From Leucocoprinus leucothites (Eukaryota > Basidiomycota > Agaricomycetes > Agaricales > Agaricaceae): DNA of 64,000 nucleotides. The translations under genes and the position numbers were made by a program. The DNA lies in NCBI GenBank assembly GCA_013368445.1, contig JAACJO010000002.1, forward strand, positions 2,666,001 through 2,730,000, given 5' to 3'. Shown here piece by piece: positions 26,175 through 37,248 of the stretch. Each line of letters opens with the position of its first letter. Positions within the stretch are counted from its first letter, which is position 1. Below the pieces are notes generated by a model, which worked only from the letters and a program-made list of their open reading frames with translations, had not been told where the DNA came from and made no database searches.

Positions 26175-26770
26175 CTGCAAACTAGATTATTAGAGCATGC
26201 TGTGACGAGCAGGTGGCCACGAACTGATTTCTGTGTGCGTAGCCATATCCAGATCGTTCCACTCTTTGCACGAGTTGTTTTGAATCTGAACCGACATTGA
26301 ATAAATTGAATTCGGCTGAGTTCATGGTTCATGGCGAGCAAAAGCAATATGCACATACCTATCTATGCCTAGAGTGCGCGTCCTAGTCAGAGACGCATTC
26401 TCGCGGTCTTGGGAAAGGCCTCAGAAGAAAGCCCCTGTGCCCAAGTTGTCTGCTTCGGGATCATTACAGCAACTGGCAGCTTGAGGTCATGTCTTTGTTG
26501 AGAGCTTGGAAACATAACAAATGATGTAATCAATTTCGTCAAGTGATTTCGTCCCTTTCAGTCCCCCACCTTGCATCTCGAAATACTGCAGTTCGGAGCG
26601 GACTTTTCCCTCCATCATCAGAACATAACAGAAGACCGGAATTTCTCTCAACTGTCTAACCCCCAAGCTCCGATGTTACTGTTTGGTTTCTTGGCATCTG
26701 TTTGCTCCCACTCAGCCACATGACTTCAGTCAACGGTAAGGTATAAATTGGAACTCGAAATGACAGAGAA
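26175..26770. promoter_or_regulatory. Bidirectional intergenic region with TATA-like box
   Basis: This region lies between the divergent FYVE-RhoGEF and methyltransferase genes and may include an unassigned 5' exon of the RhoGEF on the minus strand. A TATAAA element sits at 26742-26747 on the plus strand, only 24 bases before the first ATG of the methyltransferase. Transcription from it would start at or after that ATG. Confidence 0.5.
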
Positions 26771-27799
26771 ATGAATATCAATCCCTCGCCAGAACTATTA
26801 CATATGGCAACGCTCCTTGATCCGAGTCTACCTCGACAACCTATTGATCATCGACCGCGGTCGTACACGTCTGCCCCTGGGTCAACCTATCTACTGCCTG
26901 CGGACGATTCCGAACGTATAAGGTGTGCTGGCTGGCGTCGACTGTCGACCAGTATATTTACAAGATACTCTCAGGCTCGATGTCCAACACACGAGCATCA
27001 CTCGTGGATTCAACGACAAGCTCGTCCTGTCTCCAGTCACAATCCAAGCTGGCGACAAGGTCCTCGACTCTGGTGCAGGCTCCTGTAAGACCAAGTTTAG
27101 TTCTTGCTACAAGGTTGTCCCTCTGACGGTGTAATAGGCAGTTGGACTCTTGATTTCGCTGACAAGGTTCCCTCCTCCGTAGACCTTTACGCCGCCGACG
27201 TCGAAACAAAGCTCTTTCCCGCACACCCTCCGGATAATATCAAGCTCTTCAGAGCTTCTGTCACGGATCTTCCAGACGAATGGACAGGATCATTCCAGCT
27301 TACCCACCAACGCCTCCTCATGAGTGCTTTGACCTCGAAAGAATGGCCTATTGCACTTAACGAGCTGTTTCGCGTTACCAAGCCTGGAGGTTGGGTTGAG
27401 CTCTGTGAAGCCAGTCCAGAACTCGACTGCCCCGCACATCATTGTCACAAGGCCCTTCAAGCTCCGGAACTTGCATATACCGCCAGCGATCACGAACTCC
27501 AGGTGGCGACCTTGCTACCTGATTGGTTACGAGAGGCCAGGTTTACCGACGTACATTCTGTGGAAGGAAAGTATCCTGTCGGGAAATGGGCAGGAGCAGA
27601 TGGCGAACATGCTCGTGATGGCTTGGTAGGATTTTTACGGGGGCTAAAGACGCCAATATTGAACCGAGGAGGTTTGGGATTCGCAAGCACGGAAGAGGAG
27701 TATGACGCAATCATAGATGATTTTGAAAGGCTCTGTGACGAGACACCAAATACTTTTGGGAAGAACTATACCATCTACGCTCGTAAACCCGATTGCTAG
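26771..27799 (+). CDS. LaeA-like class I SAM-dependent methyltransferase
   Basis: Exons 26771-26922, 26975-27084 and 27138-27799 give 307 aa. The order of motifs is that of the basidiomycete LaeA/UMTA-like group: YLLPADDSERIRLDVQH, then motif I KVLDSGAGSCSWTLDF, then an acidic LYAADV strand-2 turn, then LFRVTKPGGWVELCEA (motif III/post-III), and an FGKNYTIYARKP C-terminus. Such enzymes bind S-adenosylmethionine; the substrate is unknown. Motif I reads GAGSC, so the third glycine of the usual GxGxG is replaced, which could weaken cofactor binding. The TATAAA box lies 24 bp before the first ATG, so the second in-frame ATG at 26804 (MATLLDPS) may be the true start, which would remove 11 residues. 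The gene is divergent from the RhoGEF gene. Confidence 0.85.
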
Positions 27800-28450
27800 A
27801 TCTGGTGTGTTCAATCTCGCTTCGGGTTTGCCATAATGTTTACATTTCGAACTCAGTTTATTAACGATAGTTGCTTTGTGGTGATTACCACCGTGTATAT
27901 GGTACTCCTTGTTCTTCAATCATAATTCATTCAGATCTTATTTAGCCCTTGGCTTGCTTGTGCTGAAAACATTGGGACTGAAAGGGACTAGGCCTCGATG
28001 CCGAAATAGCAGAAAGTGCTCTGGGAATCTCCCCCCTCTCTTGACTCATGGTATCAGAGCTTAGGACCGTGAACGTCTGGAATCAGCGACCTGCGGCCTT
28101 CTCGAACGTCGCTGGAGAGCAAACCTCGGTTGTCGGATCCGAGTACAAGATTCCTGATGTAGGAGTCATGTCTCCCGTCATTCCAGGGAACGTCATGCGA
28201 TTCAATGGTTAAATTAACCTTTAGGTCTCGTTCGGGTCAGTTGAATGGAACGGCAAACTGCGTTTGATATCTGCATGGTGCACACAAGAAACGATTTCCT
28301 GATGAAATAGCGGATCTCGAAATTTCGCCACTCCCATCAACATGCCCAGAAAGCGATGACGCGTCTACCTCAGGCCACTCCTCGCGCTTTAACTACCGGC
28401 CTCTCCCCCTTGTTTCTCAGCATTTCCCCACCCGTACCCACACCCTTTCC
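27800..28450. other. Intergenic spacer with possible copia-type LTR relic
   Basis: This 650-bp spacer contains no gene. At 28047-28060 a CA dinucleotide is followed by a 12-base match to the classical initiator-Met tRNA primer-binding site of Ty1/copia retrotransposons. No gag or pol frame follows, and no matching second LTR was seen. The remainder should hold the promoter of the F-box gene. Confidence 0.4.
28049..28060 (+). mobile_element. Candidate primer-binding site of a decayed copia LTR element
   Basis: The 12-mer TGGTATCAGAGC is the textbook tRNA-iMet primer-binding site of copia elements. It is directly preceded by CA, the expected last bases of a 5' LTR. Only this site supports the call; LTR boundaries and coding sequence are not visible, so it could be chance or a remnant of an ancient insertion. 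Confidence 0.35.
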
Positions 28451-30046
28451 ATGTCCAGGAATATGACTGAAGCATCCACACACGGCCCCGAGATTTCGTC
28501 GATTCGGGAGGAGCTATCACATCTCGATAGCATCACGAATGATATCGCCTGGAAACGCGCAGCCTTACTCCAACGACTGGATTCTTTGCAATCGCGAACA
28601 CGAGCCCTCCCACCAGAAATACTCTCACTCATCTTTCAGTACTACGTCGCAGCTGCAACATGTATAAACCGTGAACTCGTATTATCGCCATTTGGTCACC
28701 AATCTGGTTATCGACAGAGGAATGGGCCTTTCCCTCCGATGTTTCTGGGATCCATTTCGCACCGCTGGCGTGAGATTGCATGGTCGACGCCCCAGCTATG
28801 GACGTCGCTGTCCTTCTACGCATCTTCAGCCAACGCCGATTCGTTGGCCGCAATGCTAGGCCTCTACTTGACAAACCTCTCCGGCGCAACTCTCGCTCTC
28901 GGAATTACGTTCGAGGATCGCTATTCCTCGTTGTCGTGGGAGACCGATCCGATTGCTCTCATTCTTTTTCAGCGAGAGAACCGAAGAAAGATACAGGCTT
29001 TGCTGTTGACTCTTATACCACTTTATTGGCTTGACCGCATGAATCACCTTCCAAAGCTTCGCTGGGTTCAACTCTCTGGTTGCATGATGGAACATCCTGT
29101 TCTCCTCTCGGAGACCTTCCTTGCACACTCACCAGCACTCTACCTCCTTAGGCTCGACGGATTTGTGGCCCCAGCATCGACTTGGTCTTCTGTAACAGAC
29201 CTGCGCTTGGAGAACATACGGGTAGCAGATGCTCTCCAGCACCTCATTAACATGCCCCATATTGTCAGATTCTCATACACCATCGGTGGACTATATGCTC
29301 CTGGTCGCCTACGGGGCGATGAAGATCTAGAAGCAGAAATGCTGCTAGCGACATTTCCAGATACGCTCAGTTTACCCCTTCTCGAACACCTTCATTGGCC
29401 TTTCAAGGAAAACGCTTCGTCCACCCTCTTCCTGAATAGGGTTCGCCTCCCGAGGCTACGCCGCCTCATCTGGGATCAGCGGGATCGACCCCTGGTTTCT
29501 GACTGGTCCGGCGCGATCTGGACTTTCTTTAAAAACCTATCTACGGCATCTTTGACGTCTATTCACCTCTATGCTCTCCCATCCGATCTTGAAAGCTCGC
29601 TGCTTGAACTTATTTATCAAGGAAACCCTCGTATTGAGGAGATCACCCTTGATAGCTGTAGCGAAACGGCCGTTTTAACCATTCTCGCTTCCTTAACTCC
29701 CAATTTGGATCTCGAGAACACGATGGGGGTTGTTGGAGGGTATTATCTGCCGGAGTTGAAGGAAGTGGCAGTGGATGAATTTACTGGCAACGATCAGGCA
29801 TTATATACCTGGGAACATTTACCGGAGTATTTTGGGGATATAATAGCTGATATGGTGGACATTCGGATGCAAGCAAATCCCGGCTCAACCTTCATTATCA
29901 AACTTGATTTCGGGATCACCGTCGATATGACTTGGTCAGAAGATGCGAAAGCAAAATTCAGTGCGCTTCAACGAACAGGTCGGGAGGTGACCGTGTTGAA
30001 GGACGGAGAGAAGGTTGACTGGCTGAAGATGAATTGCATTGAGTAG
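28451..30046 (+). CDS. F-box protein, intronless Agaricomycete type
   Basis: A single uninterrupted frame of 531 aa. It begins with an N-terminal helical segment (ISSIREELSHLDSITNDIAW...), then the F-box core ALPPEILSLIFQYYV (about residues 52-66). After an insert comes the typical second half, GSISHRWREIAWSTPQLWTSL (about 99-119). The C-terminal 400 residues are leucine-rich with irregular LRR-like strands. F-box proteins link substrates to Skp1-Cul1 ubiquitin ligases. This type is massively expanded in mushrooms and individual substrates are unknown. The start is the first ATG of the frame; a second ATG at codon 5 is equally possible. The lack of introns is normal for the expanded group. 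It converges on the aminopeptidase gene. Confidence 0.85.
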   Translation: MSRNMTEASTHGPEISSIREELSHLDSITNDIAWKRAALLQRLDSLQSRTRALPPEILSLIFQYYVAAATCINRELVLSPFGHQSGYRQRNGPFPPMFLGSISHRWREIAWSTPQLWTSLSFYASSANADSLAAMLGLYLTNLSGATLALGITFEDRYSSLSWETDPIALILFQRENRRKIQALLLTLIPLYWLDRMNHLPKLRWVQLSGCMMEHPVLLSETFLAHSPALYLLRLDGFVAPASTWSSVTDLRLENIRVADALQHLINMPHIVRFSYTIGGLYAPGRLRGDEDLEAEMLLATFPDTLSLPLLEHLHWPFKENASSTLFLNRVRLPRLRRLIWDQRDRPLVSDWSGAIWTFFKNLSTASLTSIHLYALPSDLESSLLELIYQGNPRIEEITLDSCSETAVLTILASLTPNLDLENTMGVVGGYYLPELKEVAVDEFTGNDQALYTWEHLPEYFGDIIADMVDIRMQANPGSTFIIKLDFGITVDMTWSEDAKAKFSALQRTGREVTVLKDGEKVDWLKMNCIE

Positions 30047-30398
30047 CCGAGCCTTCCTATTAGTAAATAAGGCGTCGCCTCTATTGTCTTTTGTAGGGAC
30101 TTAGGTCCTAGCATGTTAATTTGTTTCTACCTCCCATCCAGTGCTTCCGGTACGGGGTCTGCAGTGGAACAAGGGATAAACGAAGGGCAAAACTCCCTAC
30201 GATAAAATGTCAGCTAGAATGATTGCACAATCATGTTTTTCTGCCAAGTTGTTTGAATATCATTATTATTATTAAGTACATCTTCCGCGGGCGGCAGCGG
30301 TATTGAGCGGGAGCTAGCCACAACACCGACTACCAAGCATAAGCTAAAAGGCACTTGGTGGTAGAGCACAGGGAGGACCGTCTAAACAATAAAGCACC
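30047..30398. other. Convergent intergenic spacer
   Basis: A 352-bp gap between the 3' ends of the F-box and aminopeptidase genes, containing a short ATT repeat near 30260-30272. No gene was recognised; it presumably carries both 3' UTRs. Confidence 0.5.
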
Positions 30399-31942
30399 TC
30401 AAACAGAGGCATTCCCCAGTTCGACAGCAAACGCAATTGCTAGTTTGGAGAATTCGAGCATATGCGTCCAAGAAAAACCAGGCGCATTAGTTGTATCATC
30501 TGACGTATGAATGAGAGAGTTCTGGTCTTCAACCGTTGCTTCAAAGGGTTGAGTAGTTGGGTAGCCACTCGCATTCCAACTAACATGATCAGAGCAGGCG
30601 AACTGGCACTAAATTCGGGGGATTGATCAGTCTAACTACAGCTCAATATCGACTCAAAGAAAGCCTTACCTCCCCTGCATTCTTGATGGGAATATTGTTG
30701 TACTCCGCCGCAAGCGTAGCAGTATAACCATTCAAACTGCTAGTGGTAAAATCCTAGCGATGTATGTTTAATTCCATCCATGAGCTGTGTACCATGGTGA
30801 ATACCTGAACAAGCCCAATAATCTCTTGACTTCCCGGCTTAACACTGGTTTTGAACAAATACTTGTCACCTTCTGGGCGGCACAAGGAGGAAGGCAACCC
30901 ACTAAGCCGTCATGTCTAGCTGCATCATTCCCTTCAAAGCAATACCACTTTTCTTGTAGCTAGCCACGACCGCAGCAGAACCAAGTAGACCTTCGTCAAT
31001 TTCTTCCGCAGAGTACCTGAGGCATATAATCAGTTGCTATGGCCTCCATAGGACAACTTAATAGCTGTACCAGTGAAACTCTACCGCGTTCAGAGGCTGG
31101 AAACCAGCTGCTGCGAGGGCACGAAACGCTTCAAGAGCGCTAATCGATCCACTCCCATCGTCGTCGGCTCCAGGAGCCCTGGCACTTGGTGCGTTCTCTT
31201 CGTCTTCCCAGTTGACTGAGTCGAGGTGAGCACCTAGAACTGTAATAGGCCCATTTCGACTCCCGGGGAACCTGGCAATGATAGAACTCTGTTTCCAGAT
31301 GTGTTGGAAACGCTCTACTGTTGCACTGGCATTTGAGGGACCGGCTACAATAATCTAGGCAGTATAAAATTGAGTCGAGAGGGCTAGAGTCATCAAACAA
31401 CAAAACCTACGTTACTGATTGTGTCGAACAGCCAATCCGAAGCTTGCTTCCCAGTGTCAGAATCATAGTAGCGATTGTTAAAAGATGTGAATTTGTGAAG
31501 ATAGGTTTGCAGGTTGCTAACAGTCAAACTTGAGATGATCTGCCTGACCATTGACTGCATGATAGGCCCAGAAGGATCTAATAATAGGTATCGGTCTAGC
31601 AAACATAAAATATTTTGACTATACGCACAGACGAAGTTTTCGCCATTGTCTCTACCTCTGACTGGCTCTTCAAAGACGTAGTAGTCCGCAGCATCGGACT
31701 GTTCCCGCTATTACCGAAATCATGAACTTGACCAAATCGTATCCTATGGGTAGACATGGCAGACGTACGATTCCAATGTCACCCTTCATCACCCCGCCTT
31801 CTAGCTTCCATGAGGTTGAGTCTGCACTACCCACAGCCTCAGTAGGCCCAACGTGAACCTCCTCCTTGAACTTCAAGCCCGGGTAGGGGACTGCATAGGT
31901 AACAACAATCGTTGAAAGAATAAGAGCCAAAGAAAGATTCAT
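30399..31942 (-). CDS. Secreted leucine aminopeptidase, peptidase family M28
   Basis: Eight minus-strand exons join in frame: 31942-31769, 31707-31629, 31595-31411, 31354-31071, 31016-30903, 30844-30805, 30753-30670 and 30608-30399. They give 389 aa, the normal size of fungal LAP1-type enzymes. There is a clear signal peptide (MNLSLALILSTIVVTYAVP), a propeptide, then FNNRYYDSDTGKQASDWLFD. The five dizinc-site elements are present: GAHLDSV (His), GADDDGSG (Asp), SAEEIDEGLLGS (Glu pair), QLDMTA (Asp) and NSLIHTSDD (His). It should cleave N-terminal hydrophobic residues from extracellular peptides. The segment after the catalytic Glu pair reads EEIDEGLLGS, two residues longer than the usual EEGGLLGS, next to the active site. 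There is one plausible N-glycosylation site near the C-terminus. The gene is divergent from the PD-(D/E)XK-like gene. Confidence 0.92.
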
Positions 31943-32411
31943 GTCGCAAGTCAGCCGAGTTGATGGTCACTGAGTATCTAGTGCATATCGTTCCTCGCTG
32001 GCACAAGCGGGAGGCCTGAATAATTAGGCGCTAGAGCTAGTGCCGAAAAGGTTTGGTCGCGAAGCTCGGCCGACTATTCATTACAAAAGATGTTTGTAGG
32101 GTAGTAAGCGCTTCTGTGTCAATTGACCATTGGGTTGATAAGTGCTAAACAGTGCGCGGCGCCCATTGAATTGAAGGAGCCATTTTAGCAACCTATAATA
32201 GCATGACATCGTTGTACACTTGTCGTCTTGACCGAAATGTTACTTATTTAACAAATGCTCCGGGAAACATGTGTATCTGGCTAAATCTTTGAACAGCCGA
32301 AATATGCTCGGGCACCTTAAACTCTTGTTATCAAGTACACAAATTCAAATTTATGACCAAAACGGAGCTCAAAGTAAAGCCAAACAATCAGGGCACCTTG
32401 CTTGAACCATC
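31943..32411. promoter_or_regulatory. Bidirectional promoter region
   Basis: This 469-bp gap lies between the divergent starts of the aminopeptidase gene (-) and the PD-(D/E)XK-like gene (+). It presumably holds both promoters. No specific element was recognised with confidence. Confidence 0.45.
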
Positions 32412-33023
32412 ATGTGGCCAGCCAAAGTTCGACGTCAGTTCGACATCGCACAGAAAGACGGAAATAACGTTCTCGAAAATGTTTTACATGCTCCCTACAA
32501 CAAGCTTCTCAACACCCTCTTCCCCGTCGACACTGACTTCACGGTCATCCCCAATTTTCAACAAGTATATTCCAGCAAAGGATTTGACTATATCGTCACT
32601 TTCGAGATTTTTTTGGAAAATCGTCCCGTCTTCGTCCTTGAGCTTGAAAGAGAGCGAGACTTTTCTTTAAAATCCAAACGCACCTCCGCCGACGATCAGC
32701 TTCGGGTACGTCTCGGCGATCTTTGCTGGTGAGAACTTCTTCTCTCGTTCTCTTTGTTCATACTTCACCGGTTTCACTCAGACATGTGCCCCTTGCCTAT
32801 CTTACACGGTGTCAGCGCGTTCGGCACCAAACTGTGCTTCTATACGATTGAGAAGGATACTGGTCTCGTCACCCCTTCTCGTAATCCAACATCCCATAAC
32901 TTCGTCACTGACGCAGCACCTGTCGAACGTTGGAATTACGACATCCTCACAGCTGAAGGCGAAGCCGAGTTTCGGAGAATTGTCGAATGGATCACGAATA
33001 ATTGTGCGGAACTTCTCGTCTGA
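32412..33023 (+). pseudogene. Small PD-(D/E)XK-nuclease-like protein, splice frame broken
   Basis: Two coding blocks are clear: 32412-32728 and about 32782-33023 (TGA). Together they resemble a small (about 190-aa) Agaricomycete-specific family that I know only from recollection. It has an N-terminal helix, FDYIVTFEIF, PVFVLELERER, DDQLRVRLGDL, then CPLPILHGVSAFGTKLCFY and YDILTAEGEAEFRRIVEWI. The Asp...ExK-like arrangement suggests a PD-(D/E)XK fold, but the expected Lys is Glu here (E77-L-E79), so nuclease activity is doubtful. The only strong donor (GTGAGA at 32729) and the only nearby acceptor (CAG ending 32781) define a 53-nt intron whose removal creates TGA at the junction. The two blocks share one genomic frame, so a 51- or 54-nt intron would be needed. 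A one-base indel, an unusual donor (GTCTCG at about 32710) or a sequencing error are the options. Confidence 0.55.
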
Positions 33024-33889
33024 GGCATATCGGGTTGAACATGTATTTGGGGGACTATCTGAACTATTCCTGTCGATTTTTCAGAAGTTATATAACATTT
33101 CATGCCTGTGGCGCACACATTTCGCCAGATATCGCCACTCATTGTCGTATGAGCAGGGGTTCCATGCTTCTTCTGCTTGGTTGGCTGCTATCGGGCGTCT
33201 TTCGACGAGCACGGCACGGGACATGGTTCGGACGGATTACTATTTCGCTTGTTTTCTTGACTACATCGTTTTGGGTTAGAACGTCAACCTCGTCGACCCA
33301 CTAGTGACCTCGAATAGCTATGCGGCAGATAGGCAAAAGAGGTGGATAGCCTCGTATGCAGAGGCAACGATCTCTGAAACCAGCCACTCCATCAGTCCGA
33401 ACTCAAAAACACATGCCGACTTGGTAGTATGACTATGTTCTTCTTTATACCTATATCAACTATTCTACGATTCACAATATTTTAGAGCTCCCAAAGACCA
33501 AAAACCGACTAATAAAAAAATAAGATAATCCCATCGCAGCGAAAGCAAAAAAAGACAGAAAAAGAGAGCGTGACGTGTATTCTATATATCACCCAAAAAG
33601 AAAGACCGAAACATCTAAAAGTCAGCGTGTATGAGAGTGCAGGGTTGAAAAGACGAGAAAAAGTTGGAATGTACGAGGGTATATAGAGTAGTACGCGTCC
33701 GAACGCGGAACCAAGGGAGAGAAATGAGACATCCACACATGACCAAGGAGAGAAAAGTCCCAGGAAGTCAAAGGAATGTGCGTGTAAAACCCAGAAACGC
33801 TGAAAAGACAGATAGAGTAGATTCTTGAAAGGTCGACGTGTGTTTTTGTGTCGACGATGCAAAGAAAGAGGAAAAACTCTTGAACGTGA
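33024..33889. other. Convergent intergenic region
   Basis: This 866-bp gap lies between the PD-(D/E)XK-like gene and the O-fucosyltransferase-like gene. Purine-rich on the plus strand from about 33510 to 33860, it reads as a plausible 3' UTR of the minus-strand gene. Short frames here have no protein-like features. Confidence 0.45.
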
Positions 33890-35865
33890 TCACCAGAATC
33901 TCGTCCTCCAAGACTCCACACCAGCCACACTCCTCAAGAACACCACGTTCCCTGTCAAACTTGAAAACCCATTCCCTATGAACACCTCTGCCCGCTGCCC
34001 AATATACATATCCATCCCCTGCGCAACATACTTTGCCTCCCATCCAATATCCAAATCCCTACTCGTCGAAACTTCATCCCACGACCATGTAAAATCAAAG
34101 TCATACTCCTCCCCTAACGAGGATGGCAAAGTGGTGATGGTGGATTGTGCATATGTATCTTCAGCTTTGAATTTGTTGCTCGAGCGAAGAACCGAGCGTT
34201 CAGCATCAGCAATCAATGCCGATTTGAGTTCGGCCAAAAACTCGTGGTCGCCATTCGTCATGACATAAACCTTCCTCAACATCCCCTTGATTCTGGCTTC
34301 TGCGCCTCTCATTCTCCACCAAGCGAAGAGCCAGTGACCACTTCGTTCCCTCTCAATCCTGAGCCTGTCTGATCGCCACTCTTTCACCGCCCTAACCACC
34401 CGTTTACGCACTTCATCGATATCGATGAGACATTTCTGCCTATATGCATTTTGCTTTTCCTCGGCTGACATTGAATCACGGAGGGTAGCATTTTCCATAA
34501 AGAATCGGTCGGGTAGAGAAGGCTGAGTATTGTATCCTGTATACATCGAACCCCATCCGGATAGTTTATCGCAGTGCTCAATAAAATCGCCTCTTCGAAG
34601 GTGCAGAGCAAGGACCGGAAGTGATTGAGTTTCTGAAGCTGGTGGCGTCGGTGTCATCTCAGAGTCTGAGGCGTAGATGGCAGATGAGTCATTCGACGCG
34701 AGATACGGGAATAGGATGGAAATCAATGACTTCGGCGAATTTGTGAAATGGTGCTCGTTCTTTCGAAACGCGTGATGGATTAACGGGGACCAGGAAAAAT
34801 CTCGCATGATTGGCGAGTTGATCAGGGATGGTACGATGTCGTGCAGGCGCGCTGATCCCAAGAGCCTGAGAATAAATCAGGGAATATAAGCAACAAATAT
34901 ACCGCGCTAAAAATAAATGCCCTGTAATGGACGATGTACGTACATGTAATCAAACACTTGAGTGGTGTCTTTCTGTATTTCGACACATCTGTCAGTTATG
35001 CTTTGCAGTTGTTTTACAAAGACAGACATGATTTCGACAGCGCTAGAGTTATTCCCAAGTGCTTCGAGGAGAGCCCGAGGCTCGAGGATGTAGGGTTCTG
35101 GACAGATTTGTTCAAAGTACCTTCTTGAGACCGCCCGTGGATGCGTCTGTGCAATTGCGGAATCAGAGTAGGATTGTCCAGCGATGGGACCAGAGAGGAG
35201 AGCAGATATCGGGATTCGGGAGGGAATCAGCTTCGTGTTGTATTCCGAGTAATTGGTCTCTCGACTCCACGTATAATCATCAAACACGAAACTGGCAAGG
35301 AACCCAAATAGATCAGCATCAACGACACCAGGTTATTTGGCAGTGGGCCCAGGGACCGATACACTTACGTCCGACCAGACTCATATGCCAGCTGCGCATT
35401 TAGAACCATTTCCTGCATCGCATTCCCCCATCCTACACCCCACACATGGTTTGCAAAAGAAACGAACTTTCTACTTGAATCGTCGGGGTACGGCAGAGAT
35501 TCGCTGTGCTGCGGAAGACTCTCTTCGTAGGCCGCGTATCGCTCGAACAATGGTGGTCGTGTGTCATTCTCGGGCGGTATATCTTGAGGGGTTGGGTATC
35601 CCAAATGACCGACCATCGTCGTGGCTGTCCTCGTCATCTCAGATATACGATGTCTCCATAGTTCTGGGCTAGCAAACCATGGTCTTGTCTCGTGAGGAGT
35701 GACAAAGGCAATACAAGCTAATGAAAAAAGTGTGAGAAGGAGAAATCTTGCATAGCGGCGGGAAAGAAAAATATTCGTGACGATATTCGGCACGAGTTTC
35801 TTGGGTTTTCGAGGACTGTCCAGGCCATTACCGTGAGTTGGGAGGAGGGAGTAGCGGTAGGCCAT
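33890..35865 (-). CDS. GDP-fucose protein O-fucosyltransferase-like type II membrane protein
   Basis: Minus-strand exons 35865-35369, 35291-34944 and 34865-33890 give 606 aa. A short cytosolic N-terminus precedes one transmembrane anchor (about residues 40-56, FLLLTLFSLACIAFV), as in Golgi type II enzymes. The luminal part contains FANHVWGVGWGNAMQEMVLN (nucleotide-binding entry motif) and RTFVFDDYTW. The O-FucT signature HLRRGDF is at about residues 370-376. C-terminal motifs are VYVMTNG and DMYIGQRAEVFIGNGFSSLTGNVVFLR, matching the GDP-fucose binding half of the fold. It likely transfers fucose in the secretory pathway; the acceptor is unknown. The start is chosen at 35865 because its context is a perfect CCACCATGG and it places the anchor near the N-terminus. 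The frame stays open another 54 codons upstream without need. Confidence 0.85.
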
Positions 35866-37248
35866 GGTGGCTGGTAGCAAGAAGCTTTCGACCAGCGCTG
35901 GTGTACAAACAACCCTGTTTCGCACCACTTCGCCCGAACAACTGTTGACAGCCCCCCTCTTTTCTCTAATCGTCACCCGTGACGTAATTATTCTATTATT
36001 GTTTTCCATGTTTGCCGTCACCAACACCCTCTTTTTGAAAATAGGCTCTCAACAAGGCTACTGCCTGAGTTAGTTCCTCTGCCCGAATGCAAGCAACGTT
36101 GGACAGAAACAAGCATTTTTTGAGCATGTCTAGAAGGGGGCCCAGGTGTAGAGAAAGAGAGAAGGGTCAAAACATCACGGGTCTAACGGAACCTTCGATT
36201 CCGCTCCGAAGGAAATTTCAATTTAACGCCGATAACGATCACCCCATCATTATTATCCTAGCTGGATTGGTATATACTCGGGCTAAAAGCATATCCTCCT
36301 GACCGGTGCGGCCTACATACCTCTATTGGTGGTATGGCGTACAGCCGACTCTTAGGGGGGGCACTTGGGACTCCTAACAATAGTTCTCGTACACTGCTCA
36401 CTGCTGCGCACTCGGGACCCAGTCACACGAGGAGCGGTTTGCACCACTCTCGTCAAGAACATAACGTAGAGGGGACTCCGACCCTTGGCGGTTGTTGAAG
36501 AAAGACCCTCGTTCCGTTGGCGACGATACTACATGATGACTCCACCACACACTGCCTGAAATTTGGTACAAAAGCAAATTTCTGTCATCAAAGAAACGAT
36601 CAAGATGTGGAGCCATGTACGAAGCGCTGTTATGTTACTACATTCGAGCTGAACGACAATTTCATCTGTCTCTGCCTCTGATCATGATGAGCCACGTACT
36701 GGATTGTGGATCATAAAGTTGGCTCTAAACCTGCTGAACCTCTCCTGGTAGCGCCAGCTCCTTCTCAAGTCATGTTTCACGATTACGGCTGATACCGGAC
36801 CCATATTTCGTCCAGAGCATGTCAGTCTAGAAGCAAAAAAAGGTGGGCCCCTCACTCCAAGGGCTAACCATCTCTCCTGAAAGGGTATTGTAACGATGCT
36901 TGGACTGAGATGTGAAAACCTACCACATCTCGGCTACACATTGCCAGACGCTGGGCGATTCTTAGGGAACTGAACTAACCCCATCAATTAGACGATCGCG
37001 AATTTTGCTGGCTAGGTGAATACAACTCTACATCGACTTTCACTTTTCGCTCGACGTTATCCCGCAACAACAGAGTTGCATGGAGGGCCCCTGTCGTCGA
37101 AATTTATAGAGGTCCGTCATACTGGCCCGTTCATTGAGATAACACGTCCTCAACCTAGAAGAGCTGGAAGCAAGCAAAGGCCGACAGTCGGCGATAAGTG
37201 ATAGGAGGCTCTTCGGTTCTTCGGCGTCCAATATAAACGCCCATTCAA
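35866..37248. other. Intergenic region between fucosyltransferase and NACHT pseudogene
   Basis: About 1.4 kb with only short frames. It should include the promoter of the O-fucosyltransferase-like gene. A TATAAA-like element at about 37231 lies just before the first possible ATG (37249) of the decayed NACHT gene. No other feature was recognised. Confidence 0.4.

Noticed and set aside
33825..34268. 147-codon plus-strand frame
   Set aside because: It is antisense to the last exon of the O-fucosyltransferase-like gene.
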